Shown: positions 8,570 through 18,248 of the stretch, in pieces | Position numbering within the stretch: position 1 is the first letter of the stretch | How the letters are laid out: every line of letters begins with the position of its first letter | Assembly (NCBI RefSeq): GCF_002028455.1 | Contig: NZ_MWUM01000007.1 | Location: 1-64,000, forward strand | Length of the DNA: 64,000 nucleotides | Reading direction: 5' to 3' | From: Zoogloea sp. LCSB751 | GTDB lineage: Bacteria > Pseudomonadota > Gammaproteobacteria > Burkholderiales > Rhodocyclaceae | Position numbers and translations under genes: made by a program | The notes under the pieces: model-generated | Told to the model about the DNA's origin: nothing | The model's input: the letters and a program-made list of their open reading frames with translations, nothing else | Databases searched by the model: none

Positions 8570-10177
8570 ATGCCTGCCAGCAGCTCGCTTCCCGCTCCGG
8601 AAAATCCGGCCCACCCCGCCAGCCGTGTCCCCAGCAGTATCCGGAACCGGGGCTGGTGGCTGCTCCTGCTCGCAGTGTGGTTCGCCGCCACAGCCCTGTC
8701 GCTGTACTCCCACGGAGAGCAGATCAGGCAGCAGACCACGGCGGTGGCGATCGAGGGCGCCCGCAACATGTTCCGCTCGGTGCTGCTCGCCCGGAACTGG
8801 AACGCCAGCCACGGCGGCGTCTATGTGCCGGTCACGCCGCAGACGCAGCCCAACCCCTACCTCCACGTGCCCAACCGGGACGTGATCACCAGCGACGGGC
8901 AGCAGCTGACCCTGGTCAACCCCGCCTACATGACCCGCCTGATCGGCGAGACGGCGGAATCCTCATCGGGCGCGGTGTTCCGCCTCACCAGCCTCAAGCC
9001 GCTGCGCCCCGGCAACGCGCCGGACCCGTGGGAAGCCGAGGCGCTACGGGCCTTCGAAGGCGGCGCGCGGGAATACATCGGCAGCGCCAAGGGGCCGGAC
9101 GGCAACATGCTGCGCTTCATGGCACCTCTTAAAGTCGAGCCGAGTTGCCTGCAGTGCCACGGCAACCAGGGCTACCAGGTGGGCGACATCCGCGGCGGCC
9201 TCAGCGTGTCGCAACGGCAACAACCCATCGAGGACGCCGTCGCCGCGGGCATCCGCGACTCGCTGCTCACCCATGGCGCGGTGTTCCTGTTCGGCACCGC
9301 CGTCGGCTGGCTGCTGCTGGAACAACTGCGGCGCCGCTGGCTGGAACTCGACGACAAGGTACGGGAACTGCAGACCACCCAGGGGCAGCTGCTCCAATCC
9401 GAGAAGATGGCCGCCATCGGCCAGCTGGCGGCCGGCGTGGCCCACGAGATCAACAACCCGGTCAGCTTCGTCAGCTCCAACATGGGCACGCTGAAGCGCT
9501 ACAGCGAGAGCATCGTGGAGCTGCTTGAACGCTGCCGCCGCGGCGAGGCCATCCAGGCCGACTACGACGCCATCGACTTCGACTACCTGAAGACCGACAT
9601 CGTCGACCTGCTCCACGAATCCAGCGACGGCCTGGCCCGCGTGAAGAAGATCGTCGCCGACCTGAAGGATTTCTCCCACGTGGACCGCGCCGAATGGCAG
9701 GACGCGGACCTCAACGCCGGCATCGACAGCACGCTCAACGTCGTCGCCCATGAGCTGAAATACCGCGCCGAGGTGCTGCGGGACTTTGGCCCGCTGCCAC
9801 CGGTGCCGTGCATCGCCGCACAGATCAACCAGGTGGTGATGAACCTGGTCGTCAACGCCGCCCAGGCCATCGAGAACCACGGCACCATCACGATCCGCAC
9901 CCACAGCGACGAGGACCATGCGCGCATCGAGATCAGCGACACCGGCAAGGGCATGCCGACGGAGGTGCTGAAACGGATCTTCGAGCCCTTCTACACCACC
10001 AAGCCCGTCGGCAAAGGCACCGGCCTCGGGCTATCCCTGTCCTACGACATCATCAAGAAGCACGGTGGAAACATCGAGGTTTCCAGCGAAGTCGGCGTGG
10101 GCAGCACCTTCGTCGTGAGCCTGCCGCTCAGGAGCCCGCACGTGCAGGGCGATGCCGGAGGGACGCCACAGCCATGA
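8570..10177 (+). CDS. Sensor histidine kinase with periplasmic c-haem DUF3365 domain
   Basis: About 535 aa from ATG 8570 (the frame is open to 8501 without similarity). Order: transmembrane helix (WWLLLLAVWFAATALSLY), periplasmic Tll0287-like/DUF3365 domain with a haem c attachment motif C193-LQ-C196-H197, second transmembrane helix (GAVFLFGTAVGWLLLEQL), then HisKA with phospho-acceptor H292 in AHEINNP and a HATPase domain (DTGKGMP, GKGTGLGLSLS). The haem suggests sensing of redox state, NO or a related gas. No response regulator gene is adjacent, so the partner is unknown. The stop overlaps the next start (ATGA at 10174). Confidence 0.87.
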   Translation: MPASSSLPAPENPAHPASRVPSSIRNRGWWLLLLAVWFAATALSLYSHGEQIRQQTTAVAIEGARNMFRSVLLARNWNASHGGVYVPVTPQTQPNPYLHVPNRDVITSDGQQLTLVNPAYMTRLIGETAESSSGAVFRLTSLKPLRPGNAPDPWEAEALRAFEGGAREYIGSAKGPDGNMLRFMAPLKVEPSCLQCHGNQGYQVGDIRGGLSVSQRQQPIEDAVAAGIRDSLLTHGAVFLFGTAVGWLLLEQLRRRWLELDDKVRELQTTQGQLLQSEKMAAIGQLAAGVAHEINNPVSFVSSNMGTLKRYSESIVELLERCRRGEAIQADYDAIDFDYLKTDIVDLLHESSDGLARVKKIVADLKDFSHVDRAEWQDADLNAGIDSTLNVVAHELKYRAEVLRDFGPLPPVPCIAAQINQVVMNLVVNAAQAIENHGTITIRTHSDEDHARIEISDTGKGMPTEVLKRIFEPFYTTKPVGKGTGLGLSLSYDIIKKHGGNIEVSSEVGVGSTFVVSLPLRSPHVQGDAGGTPQP

Positions 10178-10848
10178 TTTCCGCCCACTCCACCCAATTG
10201 CTGGTGTGCCTTTCCCTGGACTGGGACGCCCCGGCCGGCCACCTGCAGCGCTTCGAGCGAAGCGCCGGCGAAGACTGGCGGCCGGTAGGTTCAACGATCT
10301 CAGTGACGCTCGGGCGCAACGGCATGGCGTGGGGGCGCGGCGTGCATCCGGCGGTGGATGGCGCCGGCAAATGCGAGGGCGATGGCCGCGCGCCGGCCGG
10401 GGTATTCGCGATCACCGGGCTGTTCGGCTACGCGGTGGCGGGCGACGGGTGGACGGCCGGCCTACGCCTGCCCTACTTCGCGGCACGGCCCGGGCTCAAG
10501 TGCGTCGACGATCCGGCATCGGCCCATTACAACTGCCTCGTCGATCAATCCGCGGTGGCGGCCGACTGGGCCTCCTGCGAGGACATGCTGCGCCAGGACC
10601 GGCGCTACGAGGCCGGCGCCGTCGTCGCCCACAACACCGCACCGCTGCTGCCGGGGGCCGGGTCGTGCATCTTCCTGCATGTGTGGGAAACACCGGGCAC
10701 ACCGACGGCGGGCTGCACCGCGATGAGCTTGCCCGACATGCTGACCCTTGCCAGCTGGCTGGACGGCGAGCGCCAGCCGCTGCTGGTGCAACTGCCCGAG
10801 GCCGAGTTCGCCCGCCACCAACAGGCCTGGGGCCTGCCGCGGCGGTGA
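10174..10848 (+). CDS. L,D-transpeptidase (YkuD-like) family protein
   Basis: 224 aa, coupled to the sensor kinase by a 4-bp overlap. The C-terminal half carries the YkuD-type active-site pattern: a His in IFLHVWE followed by TAGCTAM with the presumed nucleophile Cys. Upstream, the GRNGMAWGRGVHP and GKCEGDGRAPAGVFAITGLFGYA segments resemble L,D-transpeptidases acting on a bound substrate. No signal peptide is evident, which is unusual for a cell-wall enzyme. It could be a murein L,D-transpeptidase-like protein with another role. Confidence 0.7.
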   Translation: MISAHSTQLLVCLSLDWDAPAGHLQRFERSAGEDWRPVGSTISVTLGRNGMAWGRGVHPAVDGAGKCEGDGRAPAGVFAITGLFGYAVAGDGWTAGLRLPYFAARPGLKCVDDPASAHYNCLVDQSAVAADWASCEDMLRQDRRYEAGAVVAHNTAPLLPGAGSCIFLHVWETPGTPTAGCTAMSLPDMLTLASWLDGERQPLLVQLPEAEFARHQQAWGLPRR

Positions 10849-10933
10849 CAGGCGCCGGCACCGTCGATAGACTGCCGGCATTTCAACCCTTCCCCGCCCA
10901 CGCCCCGCAAGGCGCCGGGCCGCTCCCGTCATC

Positions 10934-12184
10934 GTGCTCAACCGGATCTGGGTCGCGTTTGTCCTCGTCGGTTTCGTCGCGGCCCTGGTCCAGACCATCC
11001 AGGGCGATCTCGACATCTTCTCGCGTCTGCTGACTGGCCTGTTCGACACCGCCAAGAGCGGCTTCGAGATCGCCCTTGGCCTCGCCGGGGTCATGAGCCT
11101 GTGGCTGGGCGTGATGAAGATCGGCGAGAAAGGCGGCCTGATCCAGCTCTTCGGGCGGCTCGTCGCGCCCTTCTTCCGCCGCGTCTTTCCGGACATTCCG
11201 CCGGGCCATCCGGCCAGCGGCAGCATCGTCATGAACTTCAGCGCCAACCTGCTCGGGCTGGACAACGCCGCCACGCCGCTGGGCCTCAAGGCGATGCAGG
11301 AGCTGCAGGAGATCAACCCGCGCAAGGACACCGCCAGCAACCCGATGATCATGTTCCTGGTGCTCAACACGGCGGGCATCACGCTGATCCCCACGTCGGT
11401 GATCGCGATCCGCCAGAGCATGGCGGTGCAGCAGGGGCTCGCCAATTTCAACGCGGCGGACATCTTCCTGCCGACGCTGCTGAGCACCTTCATCTCCTTC
11501 TGCGCCGGCCTGGTCGCAGTGGCCGCCTGGCAGCGCATCAACCTGCTGTCCGCCCCGCTGCTGGCCTTCTTCGCCGGCTTCGGGCTGCTGATGGGCGGGC
11601 TCTACGCGTGGCTCGCACCGCTGCCGCCAGCCGACATGACGCAGATGATCGGCCTGCTCGGCAGCGGCATCATCGTCTCGCTGATCGTGCTGTTCGTCGG
11701 CGTCGCCGCGTGGCGCGGCGTGGATGTGTACGAATCCTTCGTGGAAGGCGCCAAGGAAGGCTTCGGCGTCGCGGTGCAGATCATTCCCTACCTGATCGCC
11801 ATGCTGGTGGCGATCTCGATCTTCCGCACGAGCGGCTGCATGGGCTACCTGATCGACGGCATCCGCCACGTGGTGGTGGCCCTCGGCATCAACGCCGACT
11901 TCGTGCCGGCGCTGCCGGTCGGCCTGATGAAGACCCTCAGCGGCAGCGGCGCCCGCGGGCTGATGGTGGACGTGATGACGACCTACGGCGTCGACTCCTT
12001 CCAGGGCCGCCTCGCCGCCATCATCCAGGGCTCGACCGAAACCACCTTCTACGTGCTGGCGGTGTATTTCGGCAGCGTCAACATCACCCGCACCCGCTAC
12101 GCCATCGCCTGCGGCCTGATCGCCGATTTCGTGGGGCTGATCGGGGCGATCATCGTGGGTTACCTGTTCTACCACGGCGGGTGA
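10934..12184 (+). CDS. Nucleoside recognition/gate domain membrane protein (SpmA-SpmB-like)
   Basis: 416-aa integral membrane protein with two Gate (nucleoside recognition) modules, matching a fusion of Bacillus spore maturation proteins SpmA and SpmB. Typical stretches are LWLGVMKIGEKGGLIQ, ANLLGLDNAATPLGLKAM, NTAGITLIPTSVIAIR and the second-half GLMKTLSGSGARGLM. The likely start is GTG 10934. In non-sporulating bacteria its role is unknown; transport is plausible. It follows the L,D-transpeptidase gene by 85 bp on the same strand. Confidence 0.85.
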   Translation: MLNRIWVAFVLVGFVAALVQTIQGDLDIFSRLLTGLFDTAKSGFEIALGLAGVMSLWLGVMKIGEKGGLIQLFGRLVAPFFRRVFPDIPPGHPASGSIVMNFSANLLGLDNAATPLGLKAMQELQEINPRKDTASNPMIMFLVLNTAGITLIPTSVIAIRQSMAVQQGLANFNAADIFLPTLLSTFISFCAGLVAVAAWQRINLLSAPLLAFFAGFGLLMGGLYAWLAPLPPADMTQMIGLLGSGIIVSLIVLFVGVAAWRGVDVYESFVEGAKEGFGVAVQIIPYLIAMLVAISIFRTSGCMGYLIDGIRHVVVALGINADFVPALPVGLMKTLSGSGARGLMVDVMTTYGVDSFQGRLAAIIQGSTETTFYVLAVYFGSVNITRTRYAIACGLIADFVGLIGAIIVGYLFYHGG

Positions 12185-12263
12185 ACCGGGCCGGGTTTGT
12201 CGGTTGCCAAGCCCCAGCAAACCATTCAGCATTTCCCCTCCCCCATCAAGCCGAGGAAATGCG

Positions 12264-12890
12264 ATGAGCCACGCCGATTCGATCACCCTTTACGGAACCC
12301 CGCCGTCGGGCCATGCCCACCGGGTGGAGGTTTTCCTGACCCTGCTGGGCCTGCCCTACACCTACGTGACGGCGACGGCCGACGTGCGCAAGACGCCGGA
12401 ATTCCTGGCGCTGAATCCACTGGGGCAGATCCCGGTGCTGGTGGATGGCGACGCGGTGATCTGCGACAGCACCGCGATCCTCATCTACCTGGCGGAGAAA
12501 TACGCGCCGGACAGCCCGTGGCTGCCGCGTGATCCGCTGACCCGCGCCGAAGTGCAGCGCTGGCTGTCGATCGCCTCGGCCGAGGTGCGCTTCGGCCCGG
12601 CGACGGCGCGGGCGGTGAGCCAGTGGAACCTGCCCGGCGATCTGGCCGCCGCCAAGGCCATCGCCGCGCGCCTGTTCGCTTTCATGGAAGGCCATCTGGC
12701 GGAACGCCGCTTCCTCGCCGCGGACCACCCGACGCTGGCCGATCTGGCCTGTTACGCCTACATCGCCCACGCACCGGAGGGCGGCATCGGCCTCGCCCCC
12801 TACCCGCACATCCAGGCCTGGCTGGCGCGCATCGCGGCGATCCCGGGCTTCAAGGACATGGACCCGCTGCCCCTGCCCCAGGGCCAGTGA
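12264..12890 (+). CDS. Glutathione S-transferase family protein
   Basis: 208 aa with a thioredoxin-fold N-terminus (ITLYGTPPSGHAHRVEVFLTLL, then NPLGQIPVLVDGD and DSTAILIYLAEKY, the usual GSH-binding elements) and an alpha-helical C-terminal domain ending in AWLARIAAIPGFKDM. The ATG at 12264 has a CGAGGAAA ribosome binding site. Substrate unknown. It is a single-gene unit. Confidence 0.9.
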   Translation: MSHADSITLYGTPPSGHAHRVEVFLTLLGLPYTYVTATADVRKTPEFLALNPLGQIPVLVDGDAVICDSTAILIYLAEKYAPDSPWLPRDPLTRAEVQRWLSIASAEVRFGPATARAVSQWNLPGDLAAAKAIAARLFAFMEGHLAERRFLAADHPTLADLACYAYIAHAPEGGIGLAPYPHIQAWLARIAAIPGFKDMDPLPLPQGQ

Positions 12891-13095
12891 TTCTTGCGGT
12901 GTGCCGCGGCGGACGATCCCGCTTCGGCCCACGCGGGCTGTTGCCGACGCAGCGACTTTCCACCCTGGAGCTGAAAATTCAGCACCTGGAGTTCACAGCG
13001 CAGCAGCCCACCGTGGGCGCCTCCCATGAAATCAGTCCCATTGCGCTGGCATGGATAGTGCGGGGAAATCCGGGACATTCCCCCACCCAACACTC

Positions 13096-14079
13096 ATGAC
13101 CACCATGCTCTCAGCTTCCCCGCGACGCGCTCCCCATCACCGGCTCGGCCAGGCCCTGGCCGGTGCCCTGCTGGCCCTGACGGCCTGCAACGCATTGGCC
13201 CAGACCACACCGGCGCCCGCTGCTCCTGCCACACAGGCGCGCGGCCCCGACTTCTCGAAGGTCGACATCAAGACCACCCGGCTGGCCGACAACCTGTACA
13301 CCCTCGAAGGCCAGGGCGGCACGATCACCGTGCTCACCGGTCCGGAAGGGGTGCTGGTGGTGGACTCCCAGTTCGCGCCGCTGACGCAGAAGCTCGTCGA
13401 GGCGATCCGCAAGATCACCGACAAACCGCTGCGCTTCCTGATCAACACCCACGTGCATCCCGACCACACGGGCGGCAACGAGAACTTCGCCAAGCTGGGC
13501 GTCACCATCTTCAGCCGCGACCAGCTGCGCGAGCGCCTCATCCGTCCAGCTCCGGCAGCGGACGGCAGCCCCGGCGTGCCAGCGCCTGCCGGCGCCCTGC
13601 CGGTGGTCACCTACGACGGCCCGGTCACCCTCCACCTCAACGGCGAGGACATCCGCCTGATTCCCATCCGCCGCGCCCACACCGATGGCGACACGCTGGT
13701 GCAGTTCGTGCGCCATGACGTGCTGGCGGTCGGCGACTACTTCCGCACCACCGGCTATCCGCTGGTGGATCTCAACAACGGCGGCTCCCTCAAGGGCCTG
13801 CTCGATGGCCTGGGGCAGACCATCGGACTGAGCGGCAAGGCCACCCGCATCGTGCCGGGCCACGGCCCGATCACCGACCGCAACGGCCTGATCGCCCAGC
13901 GCGATCTGCTGGAGGCGGTGCGCACCAAACTCGCACCCGTGGTGGCCGCCGGCCGCAGCCTGGACGAGGTGCTGGCCAGCCGCCCCACCGCCGAGTTCGA
14001 CGCCCAGGTGCCCCAGGGTCAGCAGACTTCCGAACGCTTCGTGCGCTGGCTGTATACCGAGCTCAAGGCCGGCCGCTGA
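13096..14079 (+). CDS. Exported metallo-beta-lactamase-fold hydrolase
   Basis: 327 aa with an N-terminal export signal (LAGALLALTAC; the LTAC at residues 28-31 could be a lipobox). The MBL zinc motif is intact: H119, H121, D123, H124 in NTHVHPDHTGG, with further ligand candidates in AHTDGDTLVQF and VPGHGPITD. It resembles the periplasmic MBL-fold proteins related to SoxH and quinoprotein relay enzymes rather than proven beta-lactamases. It is followed by a clear intrinsic terminator at 14099. Confidence 0.87.
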   Translation: MTTMLSASPRRAPHHRLGQALAGALLALTACNALAQTTPAPAAPATQARGPDFSKVDIKTTRLADNLYTLEGQGGTITVLTGPEGVLVVDSQFAPLTQKLVEAIRKITDKPLRFLINTHVHPDHTGGNENFAKLGVTIFSRDQLRERLIRPAPAADGSPGVPAPAGALPVVTYDGPVTLHLNGEDIRLIPIRRAHTDGDTLVQFVRHDVLAVGDYFRTTGYPLVDLNNGGSLKGLLDGLGQTIGLSGKATRIVPGHGPITDRNGLIAQRDLLEAVRTKLAPVVAAGRSLDEVLASRPTAEFDAQVPQGQQTSERFVRWLYTELKAGR

Positions 14080-14098
14080 TCGCAATCCACATCTCCAA

Positions 14099-14131
14099 GC
14101 TCCGCGCCAGCCCCGGCGCGGAGGCTTTTTT
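14099..14131 (+). terminator. Rho-independent terminator after the MBL-fold gene
   Basis: Perfect 8-bp stem TCCGCGCC/GGCGCGGA (14101-14108 and 14115-14122) with a 6-nt loop, followed by GGC and six T at 14126-14131. It lies 20 bp after the stop codon at 14079 and faces the convergent TonB receptor gene. Confidence 0.85.
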
Positions 14132-14139
14132 GCCCTGGC

Positions 14140-16698
14140 TTACCAGGACCGGTCCAGCTTGGCGTAGAAATAGGCCCCCCAGGCGCCATACGGCGAAAAG
14201 ACCGCGTAAGAAGGTTCGAGCTGGTTGTTGTAAGGCTGCTGCGCAGCGCTGCTGCCTTCCGGACGCTTGCCGAAGATATTGGTCCCGCCAACGGAAACGC
14301 GCGTGTTCGCGTCGGGCCGATAGCCGATCTCCAGGTCGGTGATCCACGCACTGTCGACCACGTGGTCGCGGGCCGGATCGGTGTCGTGCTTGGTGACGAC
14401 CTTGGAATACCGTTTGAGCGTCGGCCGAATATCCAGCCGGCCGAGCGTCCAGTCCGCCGTCAGATAGGTTTTGTTCTTCGGCTCGAGATCGGTGTAGACG
14501 CCGAGACTGCTTCTGGAAAAGAAATCCGATTGCGTCAGGAGCCCCTGCAGATTGCCCGGCACGCTGCGGACGCGCTCGATGCTGGTCCTGTTCTGGGCGC
14601 TCAGCAAAGTCCATTTCACATTGCCGTAGGGGCCAAAATCCGTACGGTAATTGACGACCAGGTCGATCCCCTGGGTCTTGGTGTCGACACCGTTGGTCAG
14701 ATAGGAAACCGTGTATTCCCAACCATCCTGCACATTGATCAGCCCCGCAGCGGACAGGATCTTCGAGGTCACGAGGCTGTTGCCGGAACTCTGATAGACG
14801 ATCCGGTCCTTCAGCGAGATCTGATAGAAGTCGATGCTGAAATCCAGGTCGCGGGACGGCTTGCCGGTAAAGCCGAAACTGTAATTGAGCGATTTCTGGG
14901 GTGTCAGCGGAGCGGCGCCCATCGCAACCGCAAAGGGATTCGACGGATTGGAGTAGATATTGCTGTTGATCCCCTGCTTGCCGGTAGTGGCCAGTTTCCC
15001 CCAGATTGCCGATGCCTGGGAGTAATACAGCTGCTGCAGTGTCGGCGCCTTGAAGCCATTGTTCACCGTCGTGCGGAAAGCATATTGGTCGGACAGCTTG
15101 TAGCGACCGGAGAGCTTGCCGCTGTTCGAACTGCCGACATCGCTGTACGACTCCAGCCGCCCGGCCAGCCCGAGCTCCAGTCTGTCACCGAGCTTCTGGC
15201 TGAAGTCGACGTATACCGCGCTGACATTGCGCGAAGCGTCCACGGCCTGCTCCGGGCTATACCCGCCCGTACCCGACGCGCCGGGACTCGGCCGCTGCCC
15301 GGCACGCGGGTGCCCGGCGGGAAAGACATAGCCCCCGTCGGCATAGGACGCATATTCGCCCGGACGCACCTCGTAGAACTCCTTCCGGTATTCCAGCCCG
15401 AACGAGGCACCCAGCGGCTGCTCGAAAAGTCCGGTGGTCACGCTGCCTGAAAAATCGGCATTGTTGGTCCATTGCTGGAAGATCAGGCGGCCGAGATTCA
15501 GCGCCGTCGGCGGCGCGGTATAGCCATGCACCGGCGACTGCGGCGTGGCGCCGCCGAAACTGGGTGACAGGGAATCGGAGTGGTCAAACTGCGCGTCATT
15601 CTGGGAAAACGACGAACTCACGTTCAGATTCCAGCCCTGCGCCAATTCACCAGCCCCGCCGAACACGACCTGGAAGTCCTCTTCCTTGATGTTGTTCATC
15701 GGCAGATAGCCGTCCGGGTATATCGAAACCAGGTTCTGCGACGAATTCGCCCCGCGATAGGCACCCGGCCCCGCGGACTTGCGGCGCGAATAGGTGGCAA
15801 AGGAATAGAGATCCGCGATGCTGGTCGGAAGCCGCAGGTTGTAGGCGAAGGCGCCTTTCCTGCTCTCGGGCCCGCCGTTCAATTGCCGATAGCGATCGCC
15901 CCCCTCTCGCGGATCCAGCGCGCCGCCGGGCAACGTGTAATAGATATTGCTCGCCTCCGGCCCGAAGGCATTCCACGAATCCGTCTCGTCCAGTTCGGCG
16001 CTCAGGCTCAGGGCCCCTTCGGCGCCCAGCTTGAGCCCCTGGTTGAGCAGAAGGCGCTTGCTCTTCCCGTAGTTGTCGATGTGCCCGACACCGTCCGCAT
16101 TCTGTCCATAGGACACGGATGCCGAACCCCCGCTGTCGTTGCTCTTCAGGATGATGTTGATCACCCCGGCAATGGCGTCCGAGCCGTATTGCGCGGACGC
16201 ACCGTCGCGCAGGATCTCCACCCGCTGCACGGCGCTGGTGGGGATCAGGTCGAGGTCGGCCGGCGATTGACCCGACTGCGGACGCCCCGGAATGAAGGTG
16301 ATCGCCATCCCGTGGCGGCGCTTGCCATTGATGAGCACCAGCGTTTCACCGGGCCCGAGGCCCCGCAGACCCGCCGTCTTGACGGCGGCCCCCTGCTGGC
16401 CGCGCGCCCCGCCGGGCGAGTTGGCGAAGGATGGGGCCAGGGCCACCAGGGCATCCTTGAGATTCTGCTTGCCGGTCTTGCGGAGATCGTCGCCCGACAG
16501 CACATCCACCGGCGAACTGCTGTCCAACACGGTCCGCCGCCCGCCGGAACGGGCACCGGTCACCACGACGGTATCGAATGCAGTGGTGTCCTCCTTTGCA
16601 CTCCCGTCCGCCTGTGCCCCCACCATACCGGAGAACATTCCGAGCACGACCCCTGCCATGCGTTTGCGCTTATCGACCGCCTGAAAGATTTTTCCCAT
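14140..16698 (-). CDS. TonB-dependent outer-membrane receptor
   Basis: About 852 aa from the ATG at 16698, which places a signal peptide (MAGVVLGMFSGMVGAQA) near the N-terminus and has a GAGAGA ribosome binding site. A plug domain follows (VVVTGARSGG, SSPVDVLSGDDL, ILRDGASAQYGSDAIAGVINIIL), then a 22-strand-type barrel ending in YFYAKLDRSW with a terminal aromatic residue. The substrate is not clear; nothing nearby codes for siderophore or cobalamin handling. It is divergent from the ribA operon across an AT-richer 860-bp gap. Confidence 0.92.
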   Translation of the reverse strand: MGKIFQAVDKRKRMAGVVLGMFSGMVGAQADGSAKEDTTAFDTVVVTGARSGGRRTVLDSSSPVDVLSGDDLRKTGKQNLKDALVALAPSFANSPGGARGQQGAAVKTAGLRGLGPGETLVLINGKRRHGMAITFIPGRPQSGQSPADLDLIPTSAVQRVEILRDGASAQYGSDAIAGVINIILKSNDSGGSASVSYGQNADGVGHIDNYGKSKRLLLNQGLKLGAEGALSLSAELDETDSWNAFGPEASNIYYTLPGGALDPREGGDRYRQLNGGPESRKGAFAYNLRLPTSIADLYSFATYSRRKSAGPGAYRGANSSQNLVSIYPDGYLPMNNIKEEDFQVVFGGAGELAQGWNLNVSSSFSQNDAQFDHSDSLSPSFGGATPQSPVHGYTAPPTALNLGRLIFQQWTNNADFSGSVTTGLFEQPLGASFGLEYRKEFYEVRPGEYASYADGGYVFPAGHPRAGQRPSPGASGTGGYSPEQAVDASRNVSAVYVDFSQKLGDRLELGLAGRLESYSDVGSSNSGKLSGRYKLSDQYAFRTTVNNGFKAPTLQQLYYSQASAIWGKLATTGKQGINSNIYSNPSNPFAVAMGAAPLTPQKSLNYSFGFTGKPSRDLDFSIDFYQISLKDRIVYQSSGNSLVTSKILSAAGLINVQDGWEYTVSYLTNGVDTKTQGIDLVVNYRTDFGPYGNVKWTLLSAQNRTSIERVRSVPGNLQGLLTQSDFFSRSSLGVYTDLEPKNKTYLTADWTLGRLDIRPTLKRYSKVVTKHDTDPARDHVVDSAWITDLEIGYRPDANTRVSVGGTNIFGKRPEGSSAAQQPYNNQLEPSYAVFSPYGAWGAYFYAKLDRSW

Positions 16699-17562
16699 TG
16701 TTCTCTCTGCTTCCGTTTCCATGACATTTGCCAAAACGCCTGTCATGGCAATACCCGTGCCACGCAGCGGATAAAAACGAAATACAAAAAACAACAGGTC
16801 TATTCTCTATTCAATGTATTCAATACAGTCTATTGGCTTGCCAAACACCCGGATCACCTAAGCACTCCATTGCACGGCCCGGCAATTTGTCATAAATGCC
16901 AGTTTATTCAAGACAATTGAGAATAGCAGCAGAATCGCGTGACTCAGGCAAAGACGGCGATGCCCATGCGCTCGACACATCACCGGATACTGCCGCAGGC
17001 AGCGGCTGCTGATTTCCACACAGCCGGTCTCCAGTTGCTTGGCACGCAGCACGCCCCGCCCCGACGGCGCAGTTGTCATTCGGCATCCAGGATGTCCGTC
17101 GATTTACTAAGAAATACTCACATGCTTATCACTATTTAATTAATTGAGTAGCCGGCGCATGCCAAAGGCAATTCCCTCCATCGCCCAAAAAAATCCCATG
17201 AAAATATATCTCTCCTTCGCTTGGAGATGAAGGATCAGGCGCAAAATCCACCTATTTCAACTTCAAAATCCGGCTAAAGAACGCAAAATACGGCATTCAT
17301 CAAGATCACAAACACCGCCGGAGGCCGGAATTTCTGCCCACGGGCACTGCTTTCCGATTGCCCACATCCTCTCCTTCCAATATGCCGAAACGGCATCTTC
17401 CGCACTTCCAGCGGACATGAATTTACCGATCCCTCATGCTAGGATCGTCGCCAAATCAAAGGGTATTCCGACACCCGATAAGGCAATGCCGTCCGTACAA
17501 CCCCACAGATGCGTGCAGGTTTCGTTTGTCCACGAATCCCGCTGCAAATAGAAGATCTCAAC
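16699..17562. other. Long AT-richer intergenic region, divergent promoter area
   Basis: About 860 bp between the TonB receptor (minus) and ribA (plus), noticeably richer in A+T than its surroundings. Small open frames here have no recognisable similarity. A short perfect hairpin (ATGCCG AAA CGGCAT, near 17381-17395) lies upstream of ribA. An FMN riboswitch was looked for and not seen, nor was a clear Fur box. Confidence 0.4.
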
Positions 17563-18231
17563 ATGTCCGCTTCACCTGCGCCGCCACGCCATTCGAACTG
17601 GCTGGCCTCGACCAGCCTGCCGACCGCCTACGGTCCATTTGCGATGCATGTGTTCCGCAGCACGGTGCCCGATCCGGAACAGGGCTTCCGGGAACACGTG
17701 GCGCTGGTCCATGGCCAGGTCGACGGCGTTGCCGGCCTGCCCGTGCGGGTGCATTCCGAATGCCTGACCGGCGAAGTCTTCGGCTCCCTCAAATGCGATT
17801 GCCGGGACCAGCTGGATCTGGCCTTGTCCGAAATCGTCCGCCTCGGCGCCGGCATCGTCCTGTATCTGCGCCAGGAAGGCCGTGGCATCGGCCTTGCCAA
17901 CAAGGTGCGCGCCTATCACCTGCAGTCGCGGGGCTACGACACGGTGGACGCCAATCGCATGCTGGGCCTGCCCGACGACGCCCGCTCCTACGACGTGGTG
18001 CCGGAAATGCTGGGCTATTTCAAGGTGCCCAGCATCCGCCTGATGACCAACAATCCCGACAAGCTGACCAAGCTGACGGCGCTGGGTGTCCAGATCGACG
18101 GCTGCCTGCCGGTGATCACCCGGCCCAACACGCACTCCATCGGCTACATCAAGACCAAGCGCCAGCGCATGGGACACGCCTTGCCGGATGAGCGGGAATG
18201 GGCCGCGCCGGACGCGCTGAAAGCCCGCTGA
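17563..18231 (+). CDS. ribA: GTP cyclohydrolase II, first gene of a seven-gene biosynthetic operon
   Basis: 222 aa. GTP cyclohydrolase II opens GTP to 2,5-diamino-6-ribosylamino-4(3H)-pyrimidinone 5'-phosphate. The zinc Cys triad is present in SECLTGEVFGSLKCDC, the catalytic loop in RQEGRGIGL, and the conserved MTNNPDKL and NTHSIGYIKTK segments follow. It is a stand-alone enzyme without the RibB half. The next six genes are not riboflavin genes, so it probably feeds a dedicated pathway rather than the general riboflavin supply (inference). The start at 17563 was chosen from the family's N-terminus; the downstream gene begins 17 bp after the stop. Confidence 0.88.
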   Translation: MSASPAPPRHSNWLASTSLPTAYGPFAMHVFRSTVPDPEQGFREHVALVHGQVDGVAGLPVRVHSECLTGEVFGSLKCDCRDQLDLALSEIVRLGAGIVLYLRQEGRGIGLANKVRAYHLQSRGYDTVDANRMLGLPDDARSYDVVPEMLGYFKVPSIRLMTNNPDKLTKLTALGVQIDGCLPVITRPNTHSIGYIKTKRQRMGHALPDEREWAAPDALKAR

Positions 18232-18248
18232 GTACGGCCGAGCTTCCG

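Noticed and set aside
16699..17562. FMN riboswitch upstream of ribA
   Set aside because: The conserved RFN-element blocks are not present; only short unrelated hairpins were seen.
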